Source: Artemisia argyi
Taxonomy: Eukaryota; Streptophyta; Magnoliopsida; Asterales; Asteraceae
Reading direction: 5' to 3'
Assembly: GCA_030686995.1 (NCBI GenBank)
Contig: CM060709.1
Location: 267,823,057-267,887,056, forward strand
DNA length: 64,000 nucleotides
Shown here: piece after piece, positions 36,611 through 47,811 of the stretch
Numbering within the stretch: the stretch's first letter is position 1
Layout of the letters: every line of letters starts with the position of its first letter
Notes under the pieces: generated by a model
What the model was told of the DNA's origin: nothing
Database searches by the model: none
The model's input: the letters and a program-made list of their open reading frames with translations, nothing else
Program-made: the position numbers and the translations under genes

Positions 36611-37126
36611 TATAGGTCAAAAAACACAACAGGGAAATACGTAGACTATATAGCGTAAGGATCAAGTGCATATGTATCAAAGGATATATGTAAAGTTTGT
36701 TTTTTAACAAAGGAATTGGAATCTGAGTTAGTAAATTAATTATGAGGGGAAAAAAAGTAAATAAAAAAATGAAATAATTAAAACCTTAAAAAAATGCATT
36801 AAATTTTGTAGATCTGCATTAAATGATGTAAATATATACATATAAAGTAAGTTGTTACCTAAGGTTAAAAAAATAGTAGAACCTAAAGCTCCTTTCAACC
36901 TTGATACATGCATTCAAAACAAAGTAAAAGGACAAAAAAAACAGTAAAAAAAAGATAAGGTTGCATATATATGTATTGTTAATCCAGGAAAACCAAAAAG
37001 TAGGTTGCATACGTGTTGATATTCTTGTTTTTTGTCTTTGTTGATAATAGCCAAGCACCTTTGTTGAAGATTCCTTTTTGTCTTCTTTTTTTCAGCAGAT
37101 TTTGATTAAGATGGATGTAAAAAAAG
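36611..37126. other. RepHel upstream region
   Basis: AT-rich DNA before the first RepHel codon. CCTTAGGTAAC on the minus strand at about 36856-36866 could be a 5'-UTR splice donor. No other gene is supported. Confidence 0.4.
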
Positions 37127-37315
37127 TTGTTTGGTGGAGCAGATCTTGATGGTGATGTGTTAAGGAAAAAAGTGGTAGAAAGTTCTGGTTTTCTAAAGAA
37201 CCCTGAAGACTATGATGACTTTTGGAAAAGCAACAATTACATGGGAATTACATATGGATTACGGGGTGCTACAGTTCGTCCAAACGGGTATCGTGAACAG
37301 TGGTTCGCACAGTAA
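37127..37315 (+). CDS. 62-aa open frame in Helitron 5' end, unrecognised
   Basis: Preceded by a polypyrimidine stretch and TTTCAGCAG (37090-37099), as at an exon start. The frame codes for FGGADLDGDVLRKKV, NPEDYDDFWKS and YGLRGATVRPNGYREQWF, a composition more like real protein than random sequence. It lacks a matching upstream part. It could be an exon fragment of a host gene captured by the Helitron. I do not recognise the family. Confidence 0.3.
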   Translation: MFGGADLDGDVLRKKVVESSGFLKNPEDYDDFWKSNNYMGITYGLRGATVRPNGYREQWFAQ

Positions 37316-37479
37316 CATAACGGACCGTTTAAACAGTTGCCGTTTACTTGTAACCAATAAGAACATGCAACACATGTACTTTGTCTTATACCATCTTGTA
37401 CCAACAAACTATGGACCACACATGTGTCCATTTACATTGTGTAATGACAATCCGTAAAAACTAATTTTTAACGCCGTTA

Positions 37480-37505
37480 GTTCTCATCTTTAGTATATAT
37501 ATAAA
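37480..37505 (-). other. proposed Helitron 5' terminus
   Basis: Minus strand TTTATATATATACTAAAGAT then GAGAAC, compared with TCTTTTATATACTAAAAG then TGGGAAC at 37626. The expected first bases TC read TT here, a possible C-to-T change. Confidence 0.55.
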
Positions 37506-37625
37506 TAAAATATAAATAAGTTTGTATAATGTTTATATTATCTTTACTAATTATGTTTATTTAGTTTTTTAATAGAATTAGGTAGTCTTTTCATAAAATA
37601 TTTTATTGCAAATATTACGATATTA

Positions 37626-38618
37626 TCTTTTATATACTAAAAGTGGGAACGTGTTACTGTAGTTATGCTTGCTTCAAAGTATTGTACGAAACAGTTGACT
37701 AAACAGTAACCCACGTTCATCAAAGTTGTACCAAACAGTTGTTTGAACAGTTCTTCAATCTAATTCCCACCACCTCCACCTCCAATAAAGAAATCGGTCA
37801 ACAATAACACCACACCATCCCTCATCTTATAACTTACATTGAAAACGAAAAGAAAACATCCAAGATCTCAGACTGTTCAACTTTTTCACAATCTTCGAAA
37901 GATTATTTTAAGTTTAACACACATCATCATTGAACCCTAACTGTGAAATTATCCGAATAAAAAGAAAAAAAAATAACAAGTATGTTATTTCATTTCTTTG
38001 ATTCGTTGAAATGAAAACAAAACATAATCACAACAATAACCACCTACTCGAGAACTTATCTAAGATCTAGAAGCCTAGCTGTGATAGTCGTATCTTGATT
38101 CAACTGATAATTAATTCAGTGGTATTTGTGAGATTCGTTAAGTAGAGATGATGATGAAGATGAGATTGGTTGTGATATGTTGACTGTGTTTGATAGAAGG
38201 TAGGTAACAGATAGGAGGGAGACTGACTAAAAAGGTGTTTGTGTTTAGGGTTTCACTAAAAAGGTGTTTGTGACATCTGCAATTCTGTTATGTCTCAATT
38301 ATTAATAGTAGTATCATACGTATACTTAAATGTTTGGACTGGATTTGGATCGTGTTTAATGATGGGCCAAGAAACTATCTTATGATAATGGGCTTCTTTA
38401 TGTTGGACTGGATTTGACTTGATATATCATTGTTTAGATATAACATTTTTGATAATATTTGGTATTTGATTGGTATTTTGGTTTTACAAAATTTCACACA
38501 TACATATTTCATGGCTAGAATTGTTATTAATTTAAAAATAAATTGTGGATAATCGTTTCATTTCAAATTTAGATTAAACACAACATTCCCGCAGCAACGC
38601 GCGGGTACTCTCACTCGT
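37626..38618 (+). mobile_element. non-autonomous Helitron, 993 bp
   Basis: Starts TCTTTTATATACTAAAAGTG after A and ends with the hairpin CCCGCAGCAACGCGCGGG followed by TACTCTCACTCG before T. The 3' hairpin core matches that of the 11.7-kb Helitron. It has no coding capacity. It lies 120 bp from the large Helitron, in the opposite orientation. Confidence 0.82.
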
Positions 38619-39034
38619 TCAAACTATAAAGGTCTATTCGGTTTTAATAATGACAAACATTTAAGTTGTAATACATAACGTAAAATGCGTAACTTACTCG
38701 TAAATACAAATCATCAAAACATACGTATATCAATATCTCTCGACGTCTCAAGTATGCTTCAACACATGTTCGAATATTTTTGTTATGTTGCATTATGATC
38801 AAACAACTTAGCAAATCATAGAAGTTTCCATTTGATGTAAATCATTTAAGGTAAAAATAATGATACCATAAAACTTGATTTATGATCAATGAAATATTTT
38901 TGTCATATAGTTGACATTTTTACATATTACATTTTTAATGTGACAAAATATTTTTTACAAAAATAATTAGATAAATTATTTTTCATTATATAAAAAATAT
39001 TTTAATTAGATAAACCTTCTGATAAGAATTTATT
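38619..39034. other. AT-rich DNA, nothing recognised
   Basis: No gene, repeat border or hairpin was recognised between the Helitron and the LTR. Confidence 0.6.
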
Positions 39035-39244
39035 TGATACATTTTTAATGGGTCATTTAAGTCCAAAATCGTGTTTATATGATCAAATATTGACTCAAAT
39101 TGTTTATTTTTATTTATTTTTTATTTTTTATTTTTATTTTAGGTACTTAGGACGAGAAATCTGGAATTCGGCGCTTTTTGGACGTATTTGGACGAAAAAA
39201 TTAAGAAAACAACAAAGTCGCGAAAAATCTGTCAGAAAAGAAGA

Positions 39245-39527
39245 CCTGACGGCGTCACTTATGCACTGTGACGCAATCACGCTCTATTTTGAAGCTAGAA
39301 GAATTTACACACATTGCTTCAGAAATAAATCAAGGATTTACTCCTGACGGCGTCAACTATATTTTGGAGAAGGACGTCACGTGCTGAGATTACAAGTGAC
39401 GGCGTCAAGACTTATCTTGTGATGCCGTCAGAAAAGCGACTTGCACAAGACAAAACCCTAAAGGTGACGAGCTGACGGCGTCAGGACCTATAACATGTCG
39501 CCGTCACAAATGTAAATCTATATATAG
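39245..39527 (+). promoter_or_regulatory. LTR promoter: TGACGGCGTCA array and TATA box
   Basis: At least five TGACGGCGTCA or close variants lie between 39245 and 39510, then CTATATATAG at 39518-39527. Each motif is two TGACG half-sites in inverted order separated by one base, a possible bZIP (TGA-type) target. Confidence 0.55.
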
Positions 39528-40351
39528 TTTTCGATGTTTATTCATTAAGTGTGAAACTTTTGGAGACCAAAACCCTAGACGAATTTTGCAGTCATTGTAA
39601 GGTTTTTACAACCTCTTTTCATCCATGTTTCATTGAAGTTAAATATTCCTTTAATCATTCAATATGTCTAAGTGTTGTTTGATTATGTGTTTATCTTCTT
39701 TTCACTTTAACATGCTAGCTTAAATTCCTTTGTGTTTGCTTAGATCTAATGAAACCTAGTTATTAACTATTGATGCGTTATCTATTGTTTAGTTGATTAC
39801 TTCACGTTAGGCTAAGAAAATTGGCTGACTTCTTTATGTAACTAGCTTTATGTCTTAGAAAACGTAACCATATATCGTGCAATATAGGTTTTTCTCGTTG
39901 TATTTACTGCATGAATTAATGTTGATGATCCTATGATTGCTTAATTAACTTAAGGTTGTAGAAAAAATTGATATTCATAGAGTTGGGGAATGTACCACAC
40001 CCCACGACTGGTATTAAGGAATACAACGCTTCAACTAAAACAAATGACGTGACAATTCACCAATTCAATAAAGGATAACTAGAGAGTAGTGAAATCTAAG
40101 TAAACACATTTTTATCACCATAAGCAGTTCACCAATTTACCTTTCTTGTCATTTTAATTTTTTGTTTTATAAAAGTAGTTTTTGGGTTTAGTTGCTTAAC
40201 AACTAATTCCGCCCCTACATTCAAAATTGTGATATTTAATTTGCTTTCTAAAAATATATAAATATAAAAAGAATCATCCCTCACCTTTAGGCTTAAATCG
40301 ACATACACTTTAATCTAACGACAGTATTCCCCTGGGGAACGATCAATCCCC

Positions 40352-40379
40352 CAGATTTACCTATAATACACTACAACGA
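40352..40379 (-). other. tRNA-Asp 5'-like sequence in LTR (antisense to element)
   Basis: The minus strand reads TCGTTGTAGT, then GTATTATAGGTAAAT, resembling the first 23 nt of plant tRNA-Asp(GTC) with a 4-base insertion. The element transcript carries the complement. Confidence 0.55.
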
Positions 40380-40464
40380 TCAGGTACACTGCCTGGAGGA
40401 TTGCAAAACTTCTTGAGATCCCTCGAGAAGTAAAATCCTTGTGAGGTTGCAATATCTCGCATCA

Positions 40465-42960
40465 AGTTTTTGGCGCCGCTGCCGGGGAATAGTTATACGT
40501 AGGTTTGATTTCTATCTCGTTTAGGTCTACTTACTAGATTCCTATCAAGTGAGATTTTTATTTTCTTTTTCATAGCTTTCTTTAGTCCATCTCTTTCTTT
40601 GTATATTTGTTCGCGACATATGTCTGCTATTCGTATTTTTCTTTGTAGAAATTTCCAACTACCCAATCCGGCCTCCGTTATGGAGGACGAAACCCGCCAA
40701 ACCTTTCACCCGACCATCACTTTGGTAATGATTCTGAAATTGATGAATCTGACCAAGACACTGACCATAAAAATGGCCTTTTTTTATTATTTGGATTCCG
40801 ATGAGGACTTAGGTAATGGAGAAGTAATTGATGAGGTTAGGAAAGAGGAGAATGTTGATCCTCCTAAGTATGTTGACCCTAGGACTAAAATCGAGAAAGA
40901 TAGTCTCTTTAATATGCAATTTCCATGTAAAATCGGATATAGGAGCTTTGATGCTTACCTTAACTCATCTTTGCTAGTAAATATTATCTCTCGTGCTAAT
41001 TACAAAAATAAAATAAAAAATAAAAAATAAATAAATTGTAAATGAGTTGTAATATCAAGGAGATAATATTGTTGCTAGGGCTGAACCATTGCACGTTTTT
41101 GTCAGAAGTTTTGTTTACTTCATAGATTTTATGGTTATAGAGGAGTTAGGAGAGTTTATCGATGGCAAATTAACCCAAGTTATATTTGGAAAACCCTTTA
41201 AGAGGCTAACCAAGTTAGATGAGAAACTTATGGATGGGTTGATTATGTTCTCGGACAGAGACGAGGATTTCGTCTATCAAATGCCTTGCTCGCACCCTAG
41301 GTTTAAGGATTTTTCAATTGAGACATGTAATAGACTTCCTCCCCTTGATTTGTTGAGCGAGAATGATAAAAGGAACGGACTTAAATATCATCATGAAAAC
41401 AATAAGAGATATTATCACGGATGTTTAGAGTTAAGTGATGAGTATAAGAAAGATGAGGCAACAATTAGGTGGCTCACGCTTGGTTATGTGAGCATTAGTG
41501 ACACAAGGTAAACATAACTTTGAGTCTAGCTACAAGACTTATTAATAAAAAAAAGCGCTTCCTGGGAGGCAACCCAAGCTTTTAATTGTTTGTTTGTTTG
41601 TTTTTATTTCATTCAATTTCATATATATGCTCATTCTTTCTTTGTTTATTGTTCATGTCTCTATTATTATGTGAAAATGCTTTATTTTGTTTTTAACTTC
41701 GTCTTAATTACATATAAAGATATTTTACACAAAGATAAGTGTCGAGAAGACCATATTTGTTTTTAAGAACGAATTCGACATGAACAATAAGAAATATTGA
41801 TTTAGCATATATATTAGTGTGTTTGTTTTACAGAATTTCCAGGTTTTAATTATTGGATTTTTCTAGAAAAAAAACATAAAAATTCTGTCCGGTCAGTCCT
41901 GACGGCGTCAGGCTTTACAACCTGACGGCGTCAGGTACTGTAGCTGCACAGTTTTCCAGAATTTTGTTTTTCTGCTGGAACTCTTATATTTTTGAAATTT
42001 TCCAAAAATTTTAAATTCTTAGGAACTTGTAAACATTTATTTTGCAAGTATTATATCTTACATTGCTTTCTATCATTTAATTTTTATATGTAGATTTTAC
42101 CGCCGATTTTATGCCAGATTTTGTGTTTTGTTTTCTTAGTTAATTACAGGTTACATTGGAGTATACATCGGGACTGAAGCTTTTCATGTTCATTTTTTGG
42201 TGGAAGATTTAACCATGTTTTCACATAGTCCATGCCGAGCAAATCAGGGGAGTACTAGTTTCTTTCTTTCTCTTTTATCATACTTTATTGTCTTTTATGA
42301 ACATTGGGGACAATGTTCAGTTTAGGTGTAGGGAGGGTAAAATGGGATACCTTAGGAACTAACTCCACTTGATTTTGGCTTTGTTTTAGAGTAAATGTGT
42401 AATAAAACTAAGAGAAATACTTGTTAGGGCAAATTTTGCACTAAATTTAAATTTTTTTGCAACATATAGGAGTGAAACATTAGTCTTAATAAGCATCTAA
42501 TGGATAGGAATTATATAGCTAGCACAAAAACTGTACCACTCAAAAATTTCCACCCAAAAAATGTGGGGTTCGCCTTTAGATCTTTAGGAAAAAGCATTTC
42601 TCTTTAATGCTTATGAGTGTATCGGTAGTATATAGATTCTAGAACTTGCGTTTGTGATGCATCCCGAGGCCGCTACTGAGACTACATTCGTGTAGTTAGG
42701 ATTTGCTATATGATAAGAGGCATTAGGATAACCCGTGTTTTAAACCTGTTTTATAATTACATTGACTTCATTGGTCAAGTAATTTTCCCATACCTTTGTG
42801 ATGTAGTCATCTTTAGTACACGATACCCTAGTACACCCCTCAGCCTATCTTTTTCGCGGTTCTCATAATATTTTGGTGGATTATGAACACGTAATTTGGA
42901 TTCGTCTAATTTGCATGATATTTATTAACGTCACCCCTCGACACATAAATGGACTCGAGA
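40465..42960 (+). pseudogene. internal region of degraded gypsy-like element, protease-like remnant
   Basis: After the primer site, open frames at 40599-41030 and 41089-41511 align with the C-terminal third of the intact protein at 47.8-50.1 kb: IGYRSFDAYLNSSLLVNI, then FIDFMVIEE, VIFGKPF and ALYQMP-like DFVYQMP. The gag core is deleted and an A-rich insertion splits the protease-like fold. CTTCCTGGGAGGCAACCC follows at about 41559. To about 42960 the DNA matches the non-coding downstream half of the 45.4-47.8 kb region. The 3' LTR is missing where copia sequence starts. Confidence 0.7.
40471..40488 (+). promoter_or_regulatory. primer-binding site (tRNA-Asp type)
   Basis: TGGCGCCGCTGCCGGGGA, 6 nt after the LTR, complements the 3' end of tRNA-Asp(GTC) with one mismatch. 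Confidence 0.85.
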
Positions 42961-43969
42961 TCATCCTTTAGTACAAATTATTAGCCTTCCAGATGCACAT
43001 GTAATGACAAGACAACGACTACACTCAAATGGTGAAACTTGCATCAATGCCCTCATAGGTTGTCAAGATGAACCCAAAAACATCAAACAGGCAATGACTT
43101 GTGACAACTAGATTGAATCAATGCAAGAATAACTCAATCAATTTAAAAGATTAGAAGTTTGGGAATTAGTTGAAAGACTATAAGGAGTCTTTGTCATTGG
43201 CTTAAAGTGGATCTAGAAAAACAAGTTGGATGCAGAAGGCACAGTGAGTCGTAACTAATCCTGTTTGGTATCCAAAGGATTTTCTCAGGAGGAAGGAATT
43301 GATTTTGTAGAATCTTTTGCTCCAGTGGCTAGGCTTGAAGCTATTCGGATTTTTCTAGCATAAGCTACTCACAAGAATATGGTTGTTTATCAGATGGACA
43401 TGAAAACGGCATTTCTAAATGGACAATTACGTAAAGTGGTTTATGTTAGTTAACCAGAAGGCTTCGTTGATCCAAAAAGTCCTAATCATGTGTACAGACT
43501 CAAGAAGGCTCTTTACGGACTCAAACAAGCCCTACGAGCATGGTACGGCAAATTAACTGCTTTCTTGCTGCAAAATAATTTTACTAAAGGTTCTGTGGAT
43601 CCAACTTTATTTATTCAAAAACACGGGGAGGACATTTTAATTGTTCAAATTTATGTCAATGACATTATTTTTGCTTCAACACACAAAAAGTATTCTAGTG
43701 CATTGGCAAGACTAATGAAATAAATTTTTGTAACGTCCATGATGGGTAAACTTACGGTCTTCCTTGAACGACAAGTTCATCAATCACCCCGTGGAATTTT
43801 TCTAAATCAGTCCAAATATGCTCTTGAAATTTTAAAGAAACATGGAATGACCAGCTGTGATACTTATAATACTCCAATGGCTCATACAACCAAGCTAGAT
43901 GCTGACATACATGGGACACCTGTTGACCCTACCAAATACCAAAGTATTATTGGGTCACTCATGTATCTC
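42960..43969 (+). pseudogene. Ty1/copia reverse transcriptase (5' part, interrupted)
   Basis: Degenerate frames code for copia RT motifs: [46 protein letters not shown] and the polymerase box VNDIIFAS where YVDDI is usual, then GTPVDPTKYQSIIGSLMYL. Several stops interrupt it (for example before ATHKN and in VYVS*PEGF). The sequence breaks off in the SLMYL codons at the TSD of the gypsy-like insertion and continues at 52867. Polymerase activity is lost. Confidence 0.88.
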
Positions 43970-45375
43970 CGATGCGTGGGAATTGCACCAGGCTTTACCT
44001 CTCAAGGGATCTTGAGAAGCTTACAACCCCCACCAGGCAGTTTACCTGATCGTTGTAGTATAGTATAGTGACAAGTACCGGGGGATTGATCGTTCAGCTA
44101 GGAATAGTGTCGCTAGGATTAGAAAACCTAAATACTAGTTCTAAAGGTGAAGGATGATTATTTTTGTATTTTTATATTTTTTAGAAAGCAAGTAAAAATC
44201 TCGGGTTTGAAGGATTTGGGGCGGAATTAGTTGCTAGTCAACTAACCCAATACTAAAGATGTAATCAAAATAAAATACTAGAAATGAAAATAAACTAAAT
44301 TAACTAAAGTTGTGAGCAATAAGTGGAGAAAATGTGTTTACTTAGATTTCACTACTCCCTAGACATCTTTTACACGTTAATTACTTGTTATAGTTGCATG
44401 GATGACGGATCGTATTCCTTAATATCATTCATGGGGTGGCGCACTTAACTCCCCAATTCTATGAGCTCTTATCTCCTCATATACCATGCCCAGCACAACC
44501 ATAGGGATTATAAACAGTGGCTCATGCATTAAATATAACCAATAAAGACCTAATGCACATCGGTTCATGTTTCTTAAGACGTTCAAGCATGTTACCATTT
44601 GGAGATCTGCCAGTTTTCTTAAGCCTAACATATAAATCATTCAACCAAGACAAGAATAAACAAGTAATCAACACATAATCAATATCTAGGTTTCATTAGA
44701 TCTAAGCAAACACAAGATAGATCTAGCCTAGCATGATGGAATTAAGACAAGAACAAGATATAGACAACCAACACATAGACATATTGATTGAATTAGAAGA
44801 ACACATATCTTGATTAATCATGCAAGGTATCAAGGGGTTGGAACCCTTGAAAAACATGTAAAGTTACACCAAAATCGTACTTAGGGTTTCTCCCAAAACT
44901 TATCTCTTTAAATGTGAAAAACTAGAAAACTATATATAGGAAAAGGGATCTGACGGCGTCAAGACCAATTAGGTGACGCCGTCACCTCGCCGCCAAAACA
45001 ATCCTCGGACTGCCTAGATCTACATTTGACGCCGTCAAGAACAATTCATTTCCAGGCCGTCATGACTTTTACTCTTGACGCCCTACCTTCATGACGCCGT
45101 CAAAACTCTTCTGGATCGTCATGGAATTTTACTCTTGACGCCGTCAGGGAACTACTCTTGACGCCGTCATGCACTGTTCCCAGCATGGAAAATTAAGACT
45201 TTGGTGTTTTCTTCACTTTTATGCTCCAAAAACGTCCGAATTGCTTCATTTTCCAGATTTCACTCCCAAAGTACCTAAAATCACAAAAGGAACGATTTAG
45301 GGCAATATTTGATCAAATAAATTCGGATTCGGGCTTAAATGACCCCCTAAAAACGGATCATTTTTCGCCTCATCA
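43970..45375 (-). repeat. LTR A (3' LTR, mosaic)
   Basis: 1,406 bp, outer end CGATGCGTG (expected TGATG) and inner end CTCATCA. From 44090 to about 44630 it follows LTR C at diagnostic sites (TTTTTTAGAAAGCAAG, TTACCATTTGG). Beyond that it follows LTR B (ATAAATCATTCA, GAACAATC-type sites and the full TGACGCCGTCA series). TATA-like CTATATATAG is at 44930-44939. Confidence 0.88.
44050..44077 (+). other. tRNA-Asp 5'-like sequence in LTR A
   Basis: TCGTTGTAGTATAGT then ATAGTGACAAGTA: like the first 23 nt of tRNA-Asp(GTC) with a 5-base duplication and two substitutions. Antisense to the element transcript. Confidence 0.7.
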
Positions 45376-45924
45376 TATACCCTTACACTTGAGATTTGCT
45401 TGTCCTCAAGCAAATGCGCTTTTATTCTACTCAAAATACAAGTTAGGGGTCATTTAACACTAATATAAAAGTAATTACAACAGATAATCGTTCCACTAAA
45501 GACCAAAGACAAGCACGGAGGTCATACACTAGCACCTCACAAATAGTGTTTAGATACTCACATCTCTCGGGTGTAATAAAGTATAAATTACAATATGGAA
45601 ACGGAAGATATCTCTCACTACCTGCCATAGCAAAATAGATTACCATAGGCTTGGGAAAGGATCAAACCTCCACCACATGGCGTAAGCACCTAGGATAAAC
45701 TATCAAAGAGGTCTTTTCAAGGGTTGTAACGTTAGGTGTAGGGATATGAAATACACGGTTTTGTTGGATAAAGGAAGTTTTACTGGTGGCGAGTTAACAA
45801 TCTTGGTTAATTACATGTATAAGATGGCGTTGCTAAGCCAAGAATAGACTCGACTTAAGCTAATAAATGAAAAATAACAAAAACATAAAATGAACATAGA
45901 ATAAAAAGGGATGGTAGTCCGTAT

Positions 45925-45964
<40 letters not shown>

Positions 45965-47811
45965 AAACACTCTTACCCTACCATCCAAAATAATACATCA
46001 TAGGGGTTGAACATTCCCCTTACACTTGAATCTTTACATACTTTACATTAAACTAATCTAATGACTCGAATTAAGAAAATCAAAACACTTGGAGCACTTT
46101 TAAGATTAACGTACATATGGGGGTAATAAGTGGTGTTCTTCCCCATTACTCCATATATAAGTACTTACCCATGAGTCCCGATCGTCCCAAAACAATATGT
46201 ACAAGGATATGACTCGACTTAGCAACCATGTAATCAATTAGATAGTTAACTTAGGGTTTAACAAATAACAATAATGCACTAAAGATGAGCGCATACACGG
46301 AAGGCTAAGGCGATTTGGTTGTACATTTAAGTGGAGTGTAACAAATTCTTCCTTTAAGTAAAATGCTTAAAGTTAGAAACGAAAAGATAGGCTCGGAGGG
46401 GTGTACTAGGGGTTTCGTGTACTAAAAATGAGTACAATGCTAAGGTGTTTGGAAAAATTAGTTGACTTAAGTAGTCAAGTAATATGACTTAAATGGTCAA
46501 GTAATTATAATACGGGTTTAACACAAGGGTAATCCTAATGCCTCTTATCATGTAGTAAATCCTACTACACGAATGTAGTCTCACTAGCGGTCTCGGGATG
46601 CATCACTAACGCAAGTTCTAGAATCTAAATGCTACCGGTACACTCATAAGCACTAATAGTGAATGCTTTTCCTATCAAATCTAAAGGCGAACCTCACATA
46701 TTTGGGTGGAAAATTTTTCTGAATTTACGGTTATGTGCTAGTCATACAATCTCCTATCCATGAGACGCTTGCTATGGCTAAAGTTTCACTCCTAAATGTT
46801 GTAAAAAAATTTAAATTTGGTGCTAAAATTGCACTAACAAGTATTTCTCATAGTTTTATTACACATCTACCATTAAACAAAACAAACTCAAGCGAAAGTG
46901 CATATGTAAGGTATCATCTTTTTACCCTCCCCTTACACTTAAGATGAACATTGTCCCCAATGTTCAAGTAAAGAATGTAAAAGTGAAAAAGTAAAGAGAA
47001 TGAAATCAAATACTCCCCTGACTCGCTCGGTATGGATAATAGGATGGCCAGGTTAAATCTTCCTCCAAGAAAATGAACAATCAAAGCTTCCCTTCCAGAA
47101 TATAAATCATCTTCTTGTCATACATAACCTGTAAAACCTGACAAAATAGACAAGACAACCTCGCGTAAAATCGGCGGCATCCTATATAAGTTACTAAATC
47201 CTAGAAAACAAGATAAGATATAATGCTTGTGGAATGAAGTTTGCAGATCTCCTGGAGATTATAAAACTTAATAATTCACAAAAACCACAAGACTCCGTTA
47301 GAAAAACAAAACCGGTAAAATTTCCAAATTTTTACTCCTGACGCCGTCAAGAGTAAACCCCTGACGCCGTCAAAATTGACCTGCAGAAATTCTTATGTTA
47401 AGTTTCCGGAAAATTTCTGGAAAAACTTGGTCCTACTTCCTGGAAAATCCTGCAAAACTTCATTATGACTCAATACAAGCATTTGACTCTAACAAATACG
47501 AATATACATGTTCATTTAATATTGTGGAGAATCATGATCGGATTGTTTCTTAAAAACATATTTGGGGTTTCCCCTTACACTTATCTTTTGCAAAAATACC
47601 TTTAAGTGGAGTTAAGACTAGGCTAAAACAACAAGGTAAAGTATTTCCACTATTTAGTTTAGAAACATGATCTACCAACAATAAAAATAAAGCATGCATA
47701 CGGAAGCAAATAACAAACAAACAAATAAAATCACACAAAACATGGGTTGCCTCCCAAGAAGCGCTTTTCTTTATTTACGAGTCTTGTAGCTAGACTCAAG
47801 GTCATGTGTTA
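45376..47811. other. non-coding downstream half of the gypsy-like element
   Basis: No open frame of note. Contains TTGAGGACAAGCAAATC (minus strand) and AAGTGTAAGGG next to the LTR as a purine-rich tract, a T run at about 45926-45962, two TGACGCCGTCA copies at about 47338-47370, and GGGTTGCCTCCC at about 47742, the inverse of the GGGAGGCAACCC at 41566. The conserved GGGAGGCAACCC follows the gag stop in both elements. Confidence 0.75.

Larger units (their letters stand above)
25790..37505 (-). mobile_element. 11.7-kb Helitron with RepHel and RPA genes
   Basis: The minus-strand 5' end is placed at 37505, where TATATATACTAAAGATGAG resembles the 5' end of the short Helitron at 37626. The 3' end is at 25790. 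Flanks are A (25789) and T (37506), with TAAAATAT following. A paralogous stretch at 24968-24992 reads TTAGACAATAAAATAT, that is, both flanks joined without the element. This supports insertion between A and T without TSD. The element holds RepHel (31.4-36.6 kb), an RPA-like gene (28.7-31.2 kb) and two plus-strand ORFs. RepHel and RPA are decayed by nonsense codons, so it is no longer autonomous. Confidence 0.82.
39035..40464 (+). mobile_element. LTR of a Ty3/gypsy-like element (5' LTR, plus strand)
   Basis: Begins TGATACATTTTTAATGGG and ends CTCGCATCA immediately before a primer-binding site. It is a diverged relative of the LTRs at 43970, 50221, 51628 and 58942, in reverse orientation. It has TGACGGCGTCA repeats before a CTATATATAG box at 39518-39527 and a tRNA-Asp-complementary stretch near the 3' end. 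The left flank gives no verifiable TSD because the right LTR of this element is missing. Confidence 0.8.

Noticed and set aside
44425..45646. Short frames in LTR A and its inner flank
   Set aside because: They repeat in the other LTR copies with frame breaks and have no domain; chance frames in non-coding LTR sequence.
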